This document shows, piece after piece, positions 61,941-64,000 of a stretch of 64,000 nucleotides of DNA. The notes beneath the pieces are model-generated. The model made no database searches, had not been told where the DNA came from, and saw nothing but the letters and a program-made list of their open reading frames with translations. Position numbers and translations under genes: made by a program. This stretch comes from Parahaliea aestuarii (GTDB lineage Bacteria; Pseudomonadota; Gammaproteobacteria; Pseudomonadales; Halieaceae), in the NCBI RefSeq assembly GCF_008064635.1, contig NZ_VRYZ01000001.1, forward strand, positions 124,001 to 188,000, given 5' to 3'. Positions within the stretch are counted from its first letter, which is position 1, and every line of letters begins with the position of its first letter.

Positions 61941-63404
61941 TCAGGAGCCGCTCCCGACCTGCAATGGCGGTTCGGCGCCGGCGCGCAGGCGGGCCACGTT
62001 GGCCTCGTGGCTGGCGCGATCGATGCGGTAGAACCACAGCAGGCTGGCGCCGACGATGTAGAGCGCGGCAATGGTGGGGATGTAGGCGAGTGCCAGGTTG
62101 TCCACCACGCCGGCGGGCAGTTCTCCGGGCCTGGCGCCCTCGGGCATGCCCACCGCCGACAGCAGCAGGCCCGCCATTAACACGCCGAGGCCGGACACGC
62201 ATTTCTGCATGAAACTGTTGGCGGCGTAGAACAGCCCCTCGGCGCGGCGCCCTGTGCTGAGGGCGCTCTCGTCGACCACATCGCCGATCATGGCGTGAAC
62301 GAGAATGGCAGAGGCGATACCGCAGGTGGCGTAGACCGCCTGCATCAGGAACAGGGTGGGCACCAGTGCGGGCGAATCGTTGTCCAGGAACAGGCCCTGC
62401 AGGCGCAGGGCGTAGGGGGTGATGGTGACCAGCACGGCGATGACCGCCAGGGCGAAGGCGGCGTTGCGCTTGCCGAAGCGGGCGGAAGCCCGGGGCGCCA
62501 GCACCAGTGCCAGGGTGGCGCCCACGACGCCGTCGAGTGCCAGCAGGGCCAGCTGCCGGGATTCCAGCTCCCAGAAATAAGTGCCGAAGTAGAGGGTCAG
62601 GGCACCGGTCATGCCGATGGCGGTGTACTTGAGGATGCCGAAGGCGAGAATGGCGAGGAAGCCGCGATGGCTGAAACAGCGGCGCATATGGCGCAGGGTT
62701 TCCGGCACGCTGAGGCGCTGCGCCTCGGGCTGGCGCAGATAGGGAATGCGGTGGTGAGTGCCGAGGGTCGACAACAGCACCGTGCCGATCATGACGGCCG
62801 CGCCAGTGACGCCGAACAGCCAGTAGCCGTGGGGGTTGAGCTGCCCCACCGGGTAGTCGTCGGTGGGCGCCAGGAACAGGTAGAGTGTGGCGAAGGCCAT
62901 GCCCAGCCCGCCGATATAGCCGAAGAAATAGCGGTAGCTGGCGATAGCGGTGCGTTCGTTGTAGTCCGTGGTCAGTTCCGGCGCCAGGGCGGAACTGGGA
63001 ATCTCATAGAGGGTGATGCAGGTGCGCACCAGTGAGGCCACCAGCACCAGGTAGATGAACAGGCCGGTATTGGAGAGTCCCTCTGGCGGCATCCACAGGA
63101 GCAGGAAGCTGGCCGCCGCCGGGAGCGCAGAGGCATACATCAGCGGATGGCGGCGGCCCCAGCGGCTGCGCAGGTTGTCCGAAAACTGCCCCACCAGCGG
63201 GTCGGAGATGGCGTCCACTACCAGCGCCACCATGATCGCCGCCGACACCAGTGAGGCGGGCATGCCGACGACCTGGTTGTAGTAGATCAACAGGAAGCTG
63301 CGGAAGGCAGTGTCCTTGATGCCGTAGCCCACTGAGCCGACGCCGTAGAGCAGGCGCACGGGCGTGGAGAGGGGCGGGGTTTCTGACGATTGTGCGCTGT
63401 GCAT
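61941..63404 (-). CDS. MelB/GPH-type sugar (or other) cation symporter
   Basis: 487 residues from ATG 63404 (GAGGGACGCG upstream). The frame stays open to 63770, but that leader overlaps the next gene and is not used. Twelve membrane helices; GPH signature VVDAISDPLVGQFSDNLRSR and RWGRRHPLMYAS in the first half, and VVDESALSTGRRAEGLFYAA in the second. GPH transporters import melibiose, pentosides or hexuronides with Na/H. In this catabolic operon its substrate may be a glycoside or a non-sugar acid. Confidence 0.87.
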   Translation of the reverse strand: MHSAQSSETPPLSTPVRLLYGVGSVGYGIKDTAFRSFLLIYYNQVVGMPASLVSAAIMVALVVDAISDPLVGQFSDNLRSRWGRRHPLMYASALPAAASFLLLWMPPEGLSNTGLFIYLVLVASLVRTCITLYEIPSSALAPELTTDYNERTAIASYRYFFGYIGGLGMAFATLYLFLAPTDDYPVGQLNPHGYWLFGVTGAAVMIGTVLLSTLGTHHRIPYLRQPEAQRLSVPETLRHMRRCFSHRGFLAILAFGILKYTAIGMTGALTLYFGTYFWELESRQLALLALDGVVGATLALVLAPRASARFGKRNAAFALAVIAVLVTITPYALRLQGLFLDNDSPALVPTLFLMQAVYATCGIASAILVHAMIGDVVDESALSTGRRAEGLFYAANSFMQKCVSGLGVLMAGLLLSAVGMPEGARPGELPAGVVDNLALAYIPTIAALYIVGASLLWFYRIDRASHEANVARLRAGAEPPLQVGSGS

Positions 63405-63424
63405 GGGCGCGTCCCTCGCAGGAT

Positions 63425-64000
63425 TCAGATTGGCAGGTTGCCGACGCCGGCGTTGACCGTGCCGGTGTCGTTGTAGGCCTTCATCAATAGTTCGGCAGTG
63501 CGCATCTGGTGCACCTCGTCGGCGCCGTCCGCCAGCCGCGCCCAGCGCGCCTGCTGCAACATGCCCGCCAGCGGCGTATCGGTGGAGTAGCCCAGCGCGC
63601 CGTGCACCTGCATGGCGCGGTCGGTCACTCGCCACAGGGTATTGGCCACATGGTGCTTGGCCATGGACACTTCCTGCTTGAAGTCCAGCCCCTGCTCGAT
63701 GCGGTAGGCGCAGTGCAGCACCATCAGCTTGGCGGCGTAGAGCTCGCGGGCGCTGTCCGCCATCAGCCACTGGATACCTTGCTTTTCCGACAGCAGGGAG
63801 CCGTGGGCGAAGCGGTTCTGTGCGCGTTCCACCAGCATTTCCAGGGCCGTCTCGATCTGCCCCAGCCAGCGCATGCAGTGAGCCAGTCGCGCCGGCCCCA
63901 GCCGCACCTGGCCGAGTTTGTGGCCACCGCCGAGCTCGCCGAGTATGGCGTCGCCGCCAACGCGCACGTCGCGATAGCGAATTTCGCAGTGGTTGTGGCC
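63425..64000 (-). CDS. Acyl-CoA dehydrogenase, C-terminal part (runs off window)
   Basis: 192 codons open to the window edge. The C-terminal ACAD helices are clear: RLAHCMRWLGQIETALEMLV, MADSARELYAAKLMVLHCAY, and DRAMQVHGALGYSTDTPLAG before LADGADEVHQMRTAELLMKA, where LADGADEVH replaces the usual YEGTxEI. This is the ACAD10/11-like group. First visible gene of the minus-strand operon; 20 bases before the symporter gene. Confidence 0.9.
   Translation of the reverse strand, partial: GHNHCEIRYRDVRVGGDAILGELGGGHKLGQVRLGPARLAHCMRWLGQIETALEMLVERAQNRFAHGSLLSEKQGIQWLMADSARELYAAKLMVLHCAYRIEQGLDFKQEVSMAKHHVANTLWRVTDRAMQVHGALGYSTDTPLAGMLQQARWARLADGADEVHQMRTAELLMKAYNDTGTVNAGVGNLPI

Noticed and set aside
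63405-63770. N-terminal extension of the MelB-type symporter
   Set aside because: Overlaps the C-terminal part of the acyl-CoA dehydrogenase in another frame; the ATG at 63404 starts the conserved first helix region.
1-64000. CRISPR array, rRNA, tRNA or prophage
   Set aside because: No regularly spaced repeats, cloverleaf-like runs, rRNA signatures or phage structural genes were seen while reading either strand.

Overview
GC-rich (roughly 63-65 %) bacterial chromosome with Gram-negative features throughout: four TonB-dependent receptors, a tripartite RND metal pump, an AsmA protein, an autotransporter barrel and many TetR regulators. Gene content (SelO, acyl-CoA dehydrogenases, Baeyer-Villiger-type monooxygenase, sulfotransferase, MelB-type symporter) suggests a marine gammaproteobacterium of the Halieaceae/Cellvibrionales type; this placement is inference. 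No rRNA, tRNA, CRISPR array or phage was seen. Coding density is high and no gap above about 300 bases lacks a gene.

Layout. 0-2 kb: 5' part of an acyl-CoA synthetase and selO. 2-8.5 kb: copper/silver resistance cluster (small His/Cys/Met-rich exported protein, cusC-, cusB- and cusA-like genes). 8.6-14.1 kb: accessory patch with a DUF4269 protein, a CTERM-anchored surface protein, a probably truncated membrane protein abutting a broken IS30-family transposase, a GNAT acetyltransferase and a 53-residue EF-Ts-N-domain miniprotein. 14.1-17.9 kb: MBL hydrolase, then arsR-arsC-arsH-acr3. 18-27.9 kb: amidohydrolase, TetR, a sulfotransferase-SDR-unknown operon, TonB receptor, alpha/beta hydrolase, TetR. 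28-31 kb: divergent pair of exported enzymes (2-hydroxyacid dehydrogenase, amidohydrolase). 31-39.6 kb: SDR, TonB receptor, LuxR-type regulator, Baeyer-Villiger monooxygenase and divergent acetolactate-synthase-like enzyme; two copies of a shared operator-like motif link the receptor promoter with the monooxygenase/synthase promoter region. 39.6-46.6 kb: autotransporter, Fur-box-controlled divergent pair (PiuC-type dioxygenase and unknown exported protein), AsmA, HODM/DUF3445 demethylase and TauE-type exporter. 46.6-53.7 kb: two pectin-type esterases (one a natural two-enzyme fusion), TetR, TonB receptor with lipoprotein phosphoesterase. 53.8-64 kb: tandem-TetR protein, TonB receptor, and a minus-strand operon of acyl-CoA dehydrogenases, MelB-type symporter and MFS transporter.

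How it fits together: metal/arsenic detoxification on the left, then a run of substrate-uptake-and-catabolism modules, each with an outer-membrane receptor, dedicated regulator and redox/CoA/hydrolytic enzymes. The substrates cannot be read from sequence. The most informative new signals are paired palindromic operators that tie regulators to their likely targets (about 27.2/28.0, 34.5/37.8, 46.6/49.6 and 50.3 kb).
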